Shown here: piece by piece, positions 48,567-58,051 of the stretch
How the letters are laid out: the number at the start of each line of letters is the position of its first letter
How positions within the stretch are numbered: position 1 is the stretch's first letter
From: Clostridiales bacterium
GTDB lineage: Bacteria; Bacillota; Limnochordia; Darwinibacteriales; B1SED10-159
DNA: 64,000 nucleotides
Direction of reading: 5' to 3'
Assembly: GCA_003559095.1 (NCBI GenBank)
Contig: PWMW01000264.1
Location: 29,065 to 93,064 of the forward strand
Translations under genes and position numbers: made by a program
Notes under the pieces: model-generated
Seen by the model: only the letters and a program-made list of their open reading frames with translations
Database searches by the model: none
What the model was told of the DNA's origin: nothing

Positions 48567-49415
48567 CTACACATGATAGCTCAACAGCATGGCCACGGTG
48601 CTGCGCATCTCGGCCCGTGGGACGATGGCGTCGAGCATACCGTGTTCCAACGCAAATTCCGCTGTCTGGAAATCCTCGGGCAATTTTTGGCGAGTAGTTT
48701 CTGCCACAATCCGCGGTCCCGCAAATCCAATCAAAGCGCCGGGTTCCGCCATAATGATATCACCCAAGGATGCGAAACTGGCATAGATGCCCCCCATGGT
48801 GGGATGCGTCAGGACGGAAAGGTACAGCTGGCCGCAGCGGCGGAATCGCCCCACCGCTTGTGAAGTCTTTGCCATCTGCATGAGACTAAAGATCCCTTCA
48901 TGCATCCGGGCACCACCGCCACCTCCGGAAAAGACAACAATGGGTAGTTCACGGCTGCAGGCCAGATCAAAGCCCCGTGTCAGCTGCTCGCCGACAACGC
49001 TGCCCATGCTGCCGCCAATGAAGCCGAAGTCGATGAGGGCCAGAACCAGCGGAATTCCGTCAATACGGGCTGTTCCTATCTTGATAGCATCATCGAGTCC
49101 TGTCCGTTCCCGGGCCTGCTGCAGTTTTTCTTCATAGTTGGGAAAACCCAACGGGTTTCCAGCTTGCAGGGGCTGCAGGGGCTGAAAAGTATCAGGGTCC
49201 ACCAGGTGCGCTGTCCGCTGATGTACGGATATCCGAAAATGATATCCACATTTGCCGCAGACGTGCATAGTCTTGTCCAACTCTTTGCGGTAGATCATGG
49301 CCTGGCAGCGTTCACACTGCACCCAGAGATTATCGGGAACTTCCTTGCGCACCGGCTGTTCGGCCTTGGGTCGAACCGTAACATACTTAGGTTTGCTGCG
49401 AAATACGCGTAACAT
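48567..49415 (-). CDS. accD: acetyl-CoA carboxylase carboxyltransferase beta subunit
   Basis: VQCERCQAMIYRKELDKTMHVCGKCGYHFRISVHQR; GGGGGARMHEGIFSLMQMAKTS. Confidence 0.96.
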   Translation of the reverse strand: MLRVFRSKPKYVTVRPKAEQPVRKEVPDNLWVQCERCQAMIYRKELDKTMHVCGKCGYHFRISVHQRTAHLVDPDTFQPLQPLQAGNPLGFPNYEEKLQQARERTGLDDAIKIGTARIDGIPLVLALIDFGFIGGSMGSVVGEQLTRGFDLACSRELPIVVFSGGGGGARMHEGIFSLMQMAKTSQAVGRFRRCGQLYLSVLTHPTMGGIYASFASLGDIIMAEPGALIGFAGPRIVAETTRQKLPEDFQTAEFALEHGMLDAIVPRAEMRSTVAMLLSYHV

Positions 49416-49432
49416 GAGTCACCTTCCTTAAC

Positions 49433-49633
49433 TTACCGGCCAAATGAATTGGAAAGAATCTCATGAGCTTCTTCCACTTCAGACTCCGGTACCAAAAGCT
49501 CGACGCTGCCGGACGCCCCGAGGTGCGGCGCTCCGATGGGTCGCTGCATCACGAGGATTCCTTCTTCTTCCAGCAGCTCCTTTAACATATCAGCAATGGG
49601 ATGATTGGGAGCGATATAAACCACAGTCCACAC
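49433..49633 (-). CDS. DUF2007-like putative signal-transducing protein
   Basis: VWTVVYIAPNHPIADMLKELLEEEGILVMQRPIGAPHLGASGSVELLVPESEVEEAHEIL. Confidence 0.75.
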   Translation of the reverse strand: MWTVVYIAPNHPIADMLKELLEEEGILVMQRPIGAPHLGASGSVELLVPESEVEEAHEILSNSFGR

Positions 49634-49752
49634 GGAGCGTGATCCCCCTTCAACGAATTTAGCTTGGCTTGGACAGCACGGCATTGGCCAGTGATGGATC
49701 CGAGAACCGGAATCCAGTTTGCAGGGCCATGCGGCTGCAGGCCCCCGCGCAT

Positions 49753-50010
49753 CTACGAGGTTTGCGGTGGGCTCTGCCGTCCTTCGGTTTCACAGACGCC
49801 CAGTTTGGTAAACACCTGGGCGCGCCCGCGGATTTTGATCGCCGACGTGTGGTCGGTGAACTGGGCCACCATCACTTCGCCCTTATCCAGTTTTTCACTG
49901 TGATGGAACTTGGTATCGTGGCCGCGGGTCAAGCCGATGATGGTCACACCATTCTCCAAGGCCTTGATCATAATGTAATCGCAGTTGACAGCCTGATTCA
50001 GTTCTGCCAT
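49753..50010 (-). CDS. mtrB: trp RNA-binding attenuation protein (TRAP)
   Basis: [52 protein letters not shown], near-signature match to MtrB. Confidence 0.93.
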   Translation of the reverse strand: MAELNQAVNCDYIMIKALENGVTIIGLTRGHDTKFHHSEKLDKGEVMVAQFTDHTSAIKIRGRAQVFTKLGVCETEGRQSPPQTS

Positions 50011-50088
50011 GATGGTGAGCCCTCCTTTTCTTTTCCATGAACCAGTTGGTTCTAAATTCTGTTCTGCGGCAGCAATCTCCTTTTTCTC

Positions 50089-53000
50089 CTAGGAAGTTTC
50101 ATCCCGGAACTGGCCGTACGGATCGATGAAGCGGTGCGCAATATGCGCGTCGATCAGCGCTTGGCGCAGTTCGGCGCTGCCGTCAACCCAGAGTTGGTTG
50201 TCAGCTAGATGAAGAATATCATCCGCAAAAGCCAGGATGACAGGGACGGGACCGCGATGCCGCTGAGCGATGCCGGCAGCCTGTGCCACTTGTTCCGCCG
50301 TAGGTGATAACACCAGCCACTGCGTTAAGGGAAGCTGTGACTCCACCATGAACGCACCGCTCTGGTCTTGGCCGAGTACAGCCCACCATTGATGGAGCTG
50401 CATCCCAGGGGGGCGTTCGCTGCAGACGAATATAGCGATGCCCTGCTGTGTGTAGAGCTGACCACGCCAACTGCCATCTCGTCGCTGCAGGCTCAAAACC
50501 ATTCCCGCCTCCACCCGGTCAAAGGCATGGCGCAGGGGCTCTAGATGCTCCCGCCACAGTTGTGCCGGGTGATGAACCAGATGGAAGCCAAAGGCCTCCT
50601 GCTCCCACTGGGCCCATTGGGCTGCTGTCGGCAAGGTTCGATCCGCTTTGGCCAGCAGTCCCTGCAGGCTGCTCCATATCTGCGACCGTTCTCCTAGAAA
50701 ATCCAAAGCGCCTGTCTTGATCAGTGCCAGCAGCGTCTCTTCCGGAACCCGCATCTGCTGAACCAAACTGGCCAAGCTCAATGATTCCCCGTCAGATACG
50801 GAGGTCTGCAGTCTGTCCAGAAGCTGCCGGTTCATTCCGCGGACTACGCCTAATCCCAAACGCAGCTCATGGACCCCCAGTGGTTCTGCTTCCCATTGGC
50901 CGCTGCGCAGATCTGGAGGCAGGATCTTGACGCGGCTGCGCAGTGCCTGGAGCAGAACATCCCGCAGCCCTCGGCGATCCCCCTCCTGCAGCACAGCAGC
51001 GAAGAACGCTGCGGGATAATGCCGCTTCAAAAAGGCGCACTGGAATGTAATGCGAGCGTAGGATGCGCTGTGGGACTTATTGAAGGCATAGCCGCCAAAG
51101 CGCTCCATGTGAGCAAACAATGTCTGAGCTTCCGCAGCACTCATACCCTGCTGTTGGGCCCCTGTTACAAATCGCTTTCGATACTGTTGGATCAGCCGTG
51201 GCTGCTTCTTGCTCATGGCGGAGCGCAGTTCGTCTGCTTCTGCCAACGAGAGCCCACCAATACTATGGGCGGCGCGCATCACCTGTTCTTGATAGATCAA
51301 AAGACCATGGGTTTCGGTGGCGATGGCAGCAAGCATTGGATGCACAGATTCGGAATCCGTTTCGCCACGACGACGCCTGGCCAGAGACGGGACAAACTGC
51401 AGAGGACCAGGCCGTCCCACAGCCAACAGGGCGGTAAGATCAGCAAAATCCCGCGGCTGCAGCTGCCGGATAACATCCTGAAAAAGAGAACTTTCCAACT
51501 GAAAGACACCAAAGGTATCGCCGCTGCAAATGGTATCGTATACCGCGGAATCGTTGAGATCAAGGGCGCGTAAGCTAAAGGCTGGATCGTGCTTGCGGAC
51601 CCACTGTTCAGCGCGGTGGAGGATAGTCAACGTTCGCAGACCTAAGACATCGATCTTCAACAAGCCCATATTCTGCAGGGATTCCATGTCCATGTGAGTA
51701 ACGCCCAACCCTTCAGCAGTATAACGCATGCTGGTATAGCTGAGCAATGGTTGTTTGGCCAAGACAATCCCCGCAGCGTGGATGCTCAGGGAACGTTTGC
51801 GCCCAAAAAGGCCCTGTGCTGCTCGCAGCAGCATTTCGGCCTCGGGCACGGCGTGCAATAAGGAGTCCCAACGGGGCGCCTCGCGCATGGTATCGGCTAG
51901 TTTCAGACATCGTTCAAGGATGTCGTCGCTCACATTCAGCACTTTGGCAGCATCACGGAGGGCTGCCCGGACACCGAAGGTTCCATAGGTTCCAATCTGG
52001 GCAGCATACTCCCGGCCATAGCGCCTGAGAACATACTGCACAACCGCATCGCGTCGCTGCGCGCAGAAGTCCAGGTCGATATCCGGTGGCGACTGGCGAT
52101 TGGGATTCAAGAAACGCTCAAACAAGAGGTCGTACTCTAGAGGATCCACATCAGTGATCCCCAAAGCATAGGCCGTTAGACTGCCGGCAGCGCTGCCCCG
52201 TCCAGGTCCCACAGGCACACCTTGGCTGCGGGCGTAGCGAACAATGTCAGCAACGATAAAAAAATACTCCGCAAATCCTAAGCGTTCAATGACGTCACAC
52301 TCGTTCTCCAGTCGCTGCACATACTGCGGCCCAGAGGTAGGTAGACGCTGCTCCAGAGCCCTGCGAGCTTCGCTGAAGAGACTGTCATGGTCCGACAGCG
52401 AAGGCAGCTGCGTGCCGGAGAATGTCAGTTCCACTCGACAGCGTTGCGCGATGGCTGCGGTGTTGCTCACCGCACCGGTGAATCCGGAAAATCGCTGCAC
52501 CATCAAGTCCGGCTTCGCTAAAGGTCGCCAACTCCGGCCCAATGGGCGGGGTTGTTCACTGCCCGATTTGGTCGGGTGATTCTGCAGACTGTGCATGCAG
52601 CGCAGAGCTATTTCCTGGTGGGCGTGAAGCAGACAGCCTTCTTGACTGCCGGCAAACTCGGCGCCATGGGCCTCCAGGCAGTTATACAGCTGTTCGCTGC
52701 TCTGCCGCTTTTCGGCAGCGTCCACTTCCAACTGTACAAACCAAGCCCCAGGTCCGAAAATGTCCAATCCTACTTGGTACAGTTCGCGGATGGCCCGTTT
52801 GTCCCCCGCTGCCAACGCGTCATTGAACCAACCGCAGCCGGTGCTGCCTGTCAAGGCAAGGAGACCCTTTCGAAACTGCGTCAAATCAGCAGCGGTCGGT
52901 GTCTGTTCCTGAGAGGCCAGACGCAGCAGGTTCTGATATCCTGCGTTATTCTCCGCCAATAGCACGAGACGGCGCTGGTTGGGCCCATGTTGTACCGAAA

Positions 53001-53196
53001 GCTCCAATCCGTAAATGGGCCGGATCCCCGCTTGGCGGCAGGCTGTGGTGAACTCCACCGCACCCGCCATGGTATCGATGTCCACCAGGGCCAGCTCAGC
53101 AATCCCAGACGCGGCAGCGGTACGAGTCAACTCAGGAATGGTAATGCAGCTGTACAGCAGTGAGTAATCGCTGTGCACATGAAGATGAACGAACAT
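50089..53196 (-). CDS. dnaE: DNA polymerase III subunit alpha
   Basis: MFVHLHVHSDYSLLYS (PHP); GPGRGSAAGSLTAYALGITDVDPLEYDLLFERFLNPNRQSPPDIDLDF. Confidence 0.96.
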   Translation of the reverse strand: MFVHLHVHSDYSLLYSCITIPELTRTAAASGIAELALVDIDTMAGAVEFTTACRQAGIRPIYGLELSVQHGPNQRRLVLLAENNAGYQNLLRLASQEQTPTAADLTQFRKGLLALTGSTGCGWFNDALAAGDKRAIRELYQVGLDIFGPGAWFVQLEVDAAEKRQSSEQLYNCLEAHGAEFAGSQEGCLLHAHQEIALRCMHSLQNHPTKSGSEQPRPLGRSWRPLAKPDLMVQRFSGFTGAVSNTAAIAQRCRVELTFSGTQLPSLSDHDSLFSEARRALEQRLPTSGPQYVQRLENECDVIERLGFAEYFFIVADIVRYARSQGVPVGPGRGSAAGSLTAYALGITDVDPLEYDLLFERFLNPNRQSPPDIDLDFCAQRRDAVVQYVLRRYGREYAAQIGTYGTFGVRAALRDAAKVLNVSDDILERCLKLADTMREAPRWDSLLHAVPEAEMLLRAAQGLFGRKRSLSIHAAGIVLAKQPLLSYTSMRYTAEGLGVTHMDMESLQNMGLLKIDVLGLRTLTILHRAEQWVRKHDPAFSLRALDLNDSAVYDTICSGDTFGVFQLESSLFQDVIRQLQPRDFADLTALLAVGRPGPLQFVPSLARRRRGETDSESVHPMLAAIATETHGLLIYQEQVMRAAHSIGGLSLAEADELRSAMSKKQPRLIQQYRKRFVTGAQQQGMSAAEAQTLFAHMERFGGYAFNKSHSASYARITFQCAFLKRHYPAAFFAAVLQEGDRRGLRDVLLQALRSRVKILPPDLRSGQWEAEPLGVHELRLGLGVVRGMNRQLLDRLQTSVSDGESLSLASLVQQMRVPEETLLALIKTGALDFLGERSQIWSSLQGLLAKADRTLPTAAQWAQWEQEAFGFHLVHHPAQLWREHLEPLRHAFDRVEAGMVLSLQRRDGSWRGQLYTQQGIAIFVCSERPPGMQLHQWWAVLGQDQSGAFMVESQLPLTQWLVLSPTAEQVAQAAGIAQRHRGPVPVILAFADDILHLADNQLWVDGSAELRQALIDAHIAHRFIDPYGQFRDETS

Positions 53197-53215
53197 GAAC
53201 CGCAGCCACCTTTCC

Positions 53216-53243
53216 AAAAAAAAGCTGGAGGAGACCTCCAGCT
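53216..53243 (-). terminator. terminator of murA operon, overlapping murA stop codon
   Basis: Minus AGCTGGAGG-TCT-CCTCCAGCT-TTTTTTT; stem starts within the TAG of murA. Confidence 0.85.
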
Positions 53244-54555
53244 AGGCGTTGAGTTCCTGCATATGGGAGAATAAGTCCGTCACTTCCGTGGTGTGTTCCC
53301 GAATAATCTTGCCTCCGAGACCTGTGATCTTGTGTTCAAAATGTTCGTAGCCACGGTCAATGACATCGATCCCATAGATTTCGGTACGGCCTTCCGCTGC
53401 CAGCGCCGCGATGGCCAAAGCTGCTCCGGCCCGCAGATCGGTTACCTCTACCGGAGCGCCGGTAAGCTGTGGCACTCCCCGGATAATGGCGGTTTCCCGT
53501 TCTACCTTGACGTCAGCTCCCATCCGTCGCAGCTCATCTACGTAGCGAAACCGATCAAAGATAGTTTCGCGAATAACACTGGTTCCATCGGCCAAACAGA
53601 GGGCTGCCACCAAAGGCTGCTGCAGGTCCGTGGGATATCCTGGGTACGGTGAAGTTTCGACATCAATGGCATGCAGACCATTCGGGGCTGAGACAGTGAC
53701 TTCATTGACGCCCTTTTCGATCATCATGCCCATCTCTTCAAACTTAATCATAGGTGAGCGCAGGTGCTCCAAAACGATATTCTTCACCGTGATCTTACCG
53801 CCCGTGATGGCGGCGGCCAGCATGTATGTCCCCGCCTCGATGCGATCAGAAATCACTGCATACTCGGTACCGTGGAGTGCCTCAACGCCGTCGATGCGGA
53901 TAACATCTGTGCCTGCGCCGCGAATTCTCGCACCCATTCCATTGAGGAAAATGGCCAAATCCACAACCTCTGGTTCCTTGGCAGCATTCTCCAGGGTGGT
54001 GACACCCTCTCCCAACGACGCTGCCAGCATAAGGTTCACGGTGGTACCCACGCTGGAGCGATTTATGTAAATTTTGGCACCCTGCAGCCGCTGGCAGCTG
54101 GCCTTCATAAAGCCATGTTCAATGGCTACGTCAGCGCCCATCTGAGAGAACCCGCGAATATGATAATCCACTGGACGGGAACCGATGGCGCAGCCTCCTG
54201 GCAGCGGGACCTCCGCCCGGCCTAAGCGGGCCAACAACACACCAGCGGTGTAAAACGAAGCCCGCATTTTGCGTACTAGATCGTAAGGTGCTTGATGTTT
54301 GTTGAGGGTGCGACCATCCACGTGCAGCCGGCCCTGACCATCAAAATAAAGCTCAACACCCAAACGACGCAAAATCAGGCAGATGGTAGCAACATCGGTA
54401 TCCTGGGGTACATTTTCCAAAATACTTACACCTTCCGATGCCAACGCTGCTCCGGCAATAATTGCCAAAGCACTATTCTTGGCACCGCTGACCTGCACGG
54501 CACCCTGCAGAGGACGCCCGCCATCAATAACAAATCGTGTCGACAAATGATTCAC
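53242..54555 (-). CDS. murA: UDP-N-acetylglucosamine 1-carboxyvinyltransferase
   Basis: FVIDGGRPLQGAVQVSGAKNSALAIIAGAAL...VLLARLGRAEVPLPGGCAIGSRPVDYHIRGFSQMGADV. Confidence 0.97.
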   Translation of the reverse strand: MNHLSTRFVIDGGRPLQGAVQVSGAKNSALAIIAGAALASEGVSILENVPQDTDVATICLILRRLGVELYFDGQGRLHVDGRTLNKHQAPYDLVRKMRASFYTAGVLLARLGRAEVPLPGGCAIGSRPVDYHIRGFSQMGADVAIEHGFMKASCQRLQGAKIYINRSSVGTTVNLMLAASLGEGVTTLENAAKEPEVVDLAIFLNGMGARIRGAGTDVIRIDGVEALHGTEYAVISDRIEAGTYMLAAAITGGKITVKNIVLEHLRSPMIKFEEMGMMIEKGVNEVTVSAPNGLHAIDVETSPYPGYPTDLQQPLVAALCLADGTSVIRETIFDRFRYVDELRRMGADVKVERETAIIRGVPQLTGAPVEVTDLRAGAALAIAALAAEGRTEIYGIDVIDRGYEHFEHKITGLGGKIIREHTTEVTDLFSHMQELNA

Positions 54556-54821
54556 CTCGTTTCGTTGTCCAGATGATCTAAGTAGAATTGAACCACTTCT
54601 TCCAGTACATCATCGCGTTCTAGTTGGCTCAAGAGCGTGCGGGCATTACGGTGTGAAGTAATATACGATGGATCACCGGAAACCAAAAAACCCACAAGTT
54701 GATCCATGGGTTCATAGCCCTTCTCCACCAGAGCAGCACTGACTTCTTTGAGAATGGAGCCAATATCAGGTGTACTGGATTCTGCCGAACTAAACATCCT
54801 AGTGTGATTCGCTTTGTCCAT
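54552..54821 (-). CDS. IreB-family (UPF0297) regulatory protein
   Basis: MDKANHTRMFSSAESSTPDIGSILKEVSAALVEKGYEPMDQLVGFLVSGDPSYITSHRNARTLLSQLERDDVLEEVVQFYL. Confidence 0.92.
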   Translation of the reverse strand: MDKANHTRMFSSAESSTPDIGSILKEVSAALVEKGYEPMDQLVGFLVSGDPSYITSHRNARTLLSQLERDDVLEEVVQFYLDHLDNETR

Positions 54822-55246
54822 TGCCAAACCTCCTACAAACAAACGCCCTGCGTACTGATGCCCAAGAAGCCCATCATAGTCACGAGCAGATTCGCTCCAG
54901 CCCACGAGCGGGCCGGCCATTGACGCTTCGCCGAAGGGTTCTTCGGACCTTGACTGTATGGGCCAATCTAGGGGTTCCCCATCGCTGCCCATCGCAGTGC
55001 TTATCAGCCAACTAACTATTTCAGCGCCTTAACCTGCAAATCCTGCACGTCTAGAAAATTCGCCTCTGGGTCTGATTTGTTGATGGTTCGATGGAGCAAT
55101 CCGGAGGCTATGGGCCGCTGGAATGGCAGAGTCCAACCTGATAGTCGGCTGACTGCGGCGAAACGGTAGAGGATTTGGTCGGAGGATAGAGAATACATAT
55201 GATGGATCGTCAGAGTCTATTCAGTACGAAACCAGGAGGAATGACA

Positions 55247-55864
55247 ATGACTAAAAAACGCTTGTATTTGTCGCGTAAGAACCGCATGATTGGCGGCGTA
55301 GCTGGTGGGATTGCCGAGTATTTCGATGTTGATCCTACCATTGTGCGCATTGTCCTGCTGCTTCTCCTACTGCCGGGCGGAGCGGGACTGTTCGCCTATA
55401 TCGCTGCCATGATCATCATTCCCGAAGCACCGAAGGAACCCAGGAGAGTCAAGCCCTATGACCCCGCTGACTGGGAAGATGCGCCCTTGGAGACCTCAGG
55501 ACAGGCTGCACCTGCGGATCAAGAAGAGCAGGAAGCCATTGATGAGCTCAAGCGCGCTGCCCGGGAGTTGGCTGACGCTGGTGGTGATGTGGCCCAGGAT
55601 GTGGCAGCTCGTGTTCGACGCTCCATTGATCGCCTCTCTGACAAGCAGCGCAGCGATTTCGATGACGATCGGCCTCGCCCAGTTCGCGACGATGATGAGG
55701 ACCAGGATTCCAGCAAACTGCTGGGTCTGATCCTGGTTGCCATTGGACTGTTCTTTTTGCTGCGCATTGTTCTTCCGTGGTTTCCATGGAACTCGCTGTG
55801 GCCTGTGGCCTTAATCGCAGTGGGTGCTGTGATGCTCTTCAAAGGTATGGGTGATCGTTCATGA
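55247..55864 (+). CDS. PspC domain protein
   Basis: KRLYLSRKNRMIGGVAGGIAEYFDVDPTIVRIVLLLLLLPGGAGLFAYIAAMIIIPE; AGGAGG upstream. Confidence 0.92.
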   Translation: MTKKRLYLSRKNRMIGGVAGGIAEYFDVDPTIVRIVLLLLLLPGGAGLFAYIAAMIIIPEAPKEPRRVKPYDPADWEDAPLETSGQAAPADQEEQEAIDELKRAARELADAGGDVAQDVAARVRRSIDRLSDKQRSDFDDDRPRPVRDDDEDQDSSKLLGLILVAIGLFFLLRIVLPWFPWNSLWPVALIAVGAVMLFKGMGDRS

Positions 55865-56760
55865 AGAGTGAGAACCTCGTTACGGGTACCATCCTCGTTT
55901 TGCTCGGTTTGGCTTTTCTCGGCCGTAATCTCGGGATTTTGCCTGGGATCCCTTGGAGCAATCTCTGGCGGTTGTGGCCAGTGTTTTTGATTGTCGTCGG
56001 GCTTCAGGTTCTTTTCCCCAAGGGCAAGCTAAGTGTGCTTGCGCCCACAGTTCTCATTATCGCTGTCATCATTGCACTATTCGGCCTCGGACCCTTCCAG
56101 CGCAGCACCGTTGATTACGGTCAGCAACTGCAGAGTATTCCCGTTGCGGAGAGGGCAGATGTGGTCGGTCTCACTTTACGCAACGTGGGTGTGGCCGACC
56201 TGCGCGTGGCAGGCCGGGAACTTGATGGTACCGACGCTGTTCAATACAAAGCGGAGCGAGCGGTGATTGACCGCAGTGAAGTGGACGTTTCCCCCACGAT
56301 AACCACCTACTATCTCTACGGGAACTCCAGCGCGGGTTCCCGCTGGTTTGGTTCCACGACGGCACCCAAGGTGGACATCGCGTTGGATTCCAACCTCTTA
56401 TGGCACCTGGACCTTGGTATCGGCGTCGGGGTCATTCAGGCTAACTTGATAGACGTGGACTGGGAGAAGCTGCGGGTCGACACCGGTGTTGGTCAGCTGA
56501 CAGTTCGCGTCGCTCCGGCATCCTGGGGCCGCAGCATGTCTGTCCATAATGGTGTGGGCAGCATCCGTCTAGAACTTCCCGCCGGCGCTCCTGTGTCCCT
56601 GCAACTCAACACGCCATCCTTTATGCATAATCTGGAACGGATGGGCCTGCAGCGCCAAGGCGATCGCTATGTCTCAACGGCCTTTGAAGGTTCTGATACT
56701 CCTTTGGAGATTCGGGTGGACGGCGGCCTCAGCCACGTGGCGGTGCATTGGGTACAATAA
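55861..56760 (+). CDS. LiaF/toast-rack-like envelope-stress membrane protein
   Basis: N-terminal TM block with GLAFLGRNLGILPGIPWSNLWRLWPVFLIVVGLQVLF; C-terminal beta-rich region; overlaps PspC stop. Confidence 0.8.
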   Translation: MKSENLVTGTILVLLGLAFLGRNLGILPGIPWSNLWRLWPVFLIVVGLQVLFPKGKLSVLAPTVLIIAVIIALFGLGPFQRSTVDYGQQLQSIPVAERADVVGLTLRNVGVADLRVAGRELDGTDAVQYKAERAVIDRSEVDVSPTITTYYLYGNSSAGSRWFGSTTAPKVDIALDSNLLWHLDLGIGVGVIQANLIDVDWEKLRVDTGVGQLTVRVAPASWGRSMSVHNGVGSIRLELPAGAPVSLQLNTPSFMHNLERMGLQRQGDRYVSTAFEGSDTPLEIRVDGGLSHVAVHWVQ

Positions 56761-56779
56761 CCGAAAGCGAGTGATAGAT

Positions 56780-57580
56780 ATGCAGGCCCAACGCCTTGCG
56801 GCTGCGGCTGGACAAAGGTACTCCTGCCGGAGTTACACTGCAGACGTTCCGCCGAACCTAGATCAACTGGCCCCGTTCCTGACAGATGGTTTCGAACCAT
56901 TTCCTCATAATTCTGAGGTGCGATTTCATATCCTTGACAAACCAGCGGTGATTCAACAGATCCTCAAAGGACCTTGGGGCCCCGTAAGTAGACTGCTGCT
57001 GATGGCGGTGCGCAGCGATCAGCCCCATTATCTGGAGGCCTTAGGGTATGCTGGTCAGCAGCTGATCTTGGAAGCGACAGCCCTTGATATCCAGACCTGC
57101 TGGGTAGCAGGAATGTGTGATCTGAAGCAGGCAGCACGACACTTTCCCGGTTTGGACTCGCCCTGGAGTGTGCAGGCTGTGTCGCCATTGGGCTGCGGCA
57201 CGTCTGGTTCAAAAACGGGTATGAAACAGAAGTTGTTTAAGTTTCTTTCGGCCCAGCGCGGGCAGCGCCATGGTTTGGATGTTCTCATGCACCCTACAGA
57301 ATTGGCCAGCCTGCCGCCGGTCCTGGTGAATGCCATCCAGGCCGCGGCCAAGGCGCCCTCGGCCCTGAACCGGCAGCCCTGGCGCTATGCCCTGCGAGGT
57401 ACGGAACTGATCGTATCTTCCACGCAAACAGCGCCGCAGCGCACCCACCCGTCCCGGTTGGACCTGGGCATAGCTATGCTGGAGTTCACCGCAGCCGTGC
57501 GGGCACAGGGTCAAGACGGCCATTGGCAACCTCGCCAAGCTGATGCCAACCCTGTGGCAGCCTTTGTCTTGAGCGCATGA
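56780..57580 (+). CDS. nitroreductase family protein
   Basis: RYSCRSYTADVPP...YLEALGYAGQQLILEATALDIQTCWVAGM...AAKAPSALNRQPWRYAL. Confidence 0.82.
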   Translation: MQAQRLAAAAGQRYSCRSYTADVPPNLDQLAPFLTDGFEPFPHNSEVRFHILDKPAVIQQILKGPWGPVSRLLLMAVRSDQPHYLEALGYAGQQLILEATALDIQTCWVAGMCDLKQAARHFPGLDSPWSVQAVSPLGCGTSGSKTGMKQKLFKFLSAQRGQRHGLDVLMHPTELASLPPVLVNAIQAAAKAPSALNRQPWRYALRGTELIVSSTQTAPQRTHPSRLDLGIAMLEFTAAVRAQGQDGHWQPRQADANPVAAFVLSA

Positions 57581-57963
57581 CGGCGCAGCTGCTCCGTTTG
57601 ATGCTGGATACGAACGTTTTTGACGCCCTTTACGCCAGCGGTTTATGGCGTGACATCCACCGCCTCCATGGCCAAACAGTCCAGTGGCTGACCACCACAG
57701 TCCAGGAACAAGAATTGCAGGCAAGCCCCAACGGTGACCTGCGGACTCTGCCCCGGGATGTTTGGCCACCGGCCGATCAGGGCCATTGTATAGAACCGGA
57801 TCAACTGCTGGCAAGGACTGCCTTGGCGGCCGGAGCTGTCTTGGTCACCGATGACAAGGCCCTGCAGCGATGGTGTTGCCAATGTCTTCCCCGATTGCAG
57901 GTTCTCTCGTCCGCCCAGTTAATTTCCCGTCTGCGGCGGCTGATAGTCGATGATCGGCTGTGA
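57577..57963 (+). CDS. PIN-domain protein
   Basis: LLRLMLDTNVFDALYASGLWRDI...LARTALAAGAVLVTDDKALQRW; 4-bp ATGA overlap with nitroreductase. Confidence 0.75.
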   Translation: MTAQLLRLMLDTNVFDALYASGLWRDIHRLHGQTVQWLTTTVQEQELQASPNGDLRTLPRDVWPPADQGHCIEPDQLLARTALAAGAVLVTDDKALQRWCCQCLPRLQVLSSAQLISRLRRLIVDDRL

Positions 57964-57985
57964 ACGCAGGCAGATGGCATCAACA

Positions 57986-58022
57986 GCAAAAGACCGAGGC
58001 CAAGGGCCTCGGTCTTTCCTTT
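57986..58022. terminator. bidirectional terminator between convergent operons
   Basis: GACCGAGGCC-AAG-GGCCTCGGTC-TTTCCTTTT. Confidence 0.88.
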
Positions 58023-58051
58023 TCCTATGATGCACGGTTATCCAACGCTGA

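Noticed and set aside
55016-55198. 60-aa minus-strand ORF upstream of ireB
   Set aside because: No SD and no recognised motif; overlaps the likely promoter region of the PspC gene.
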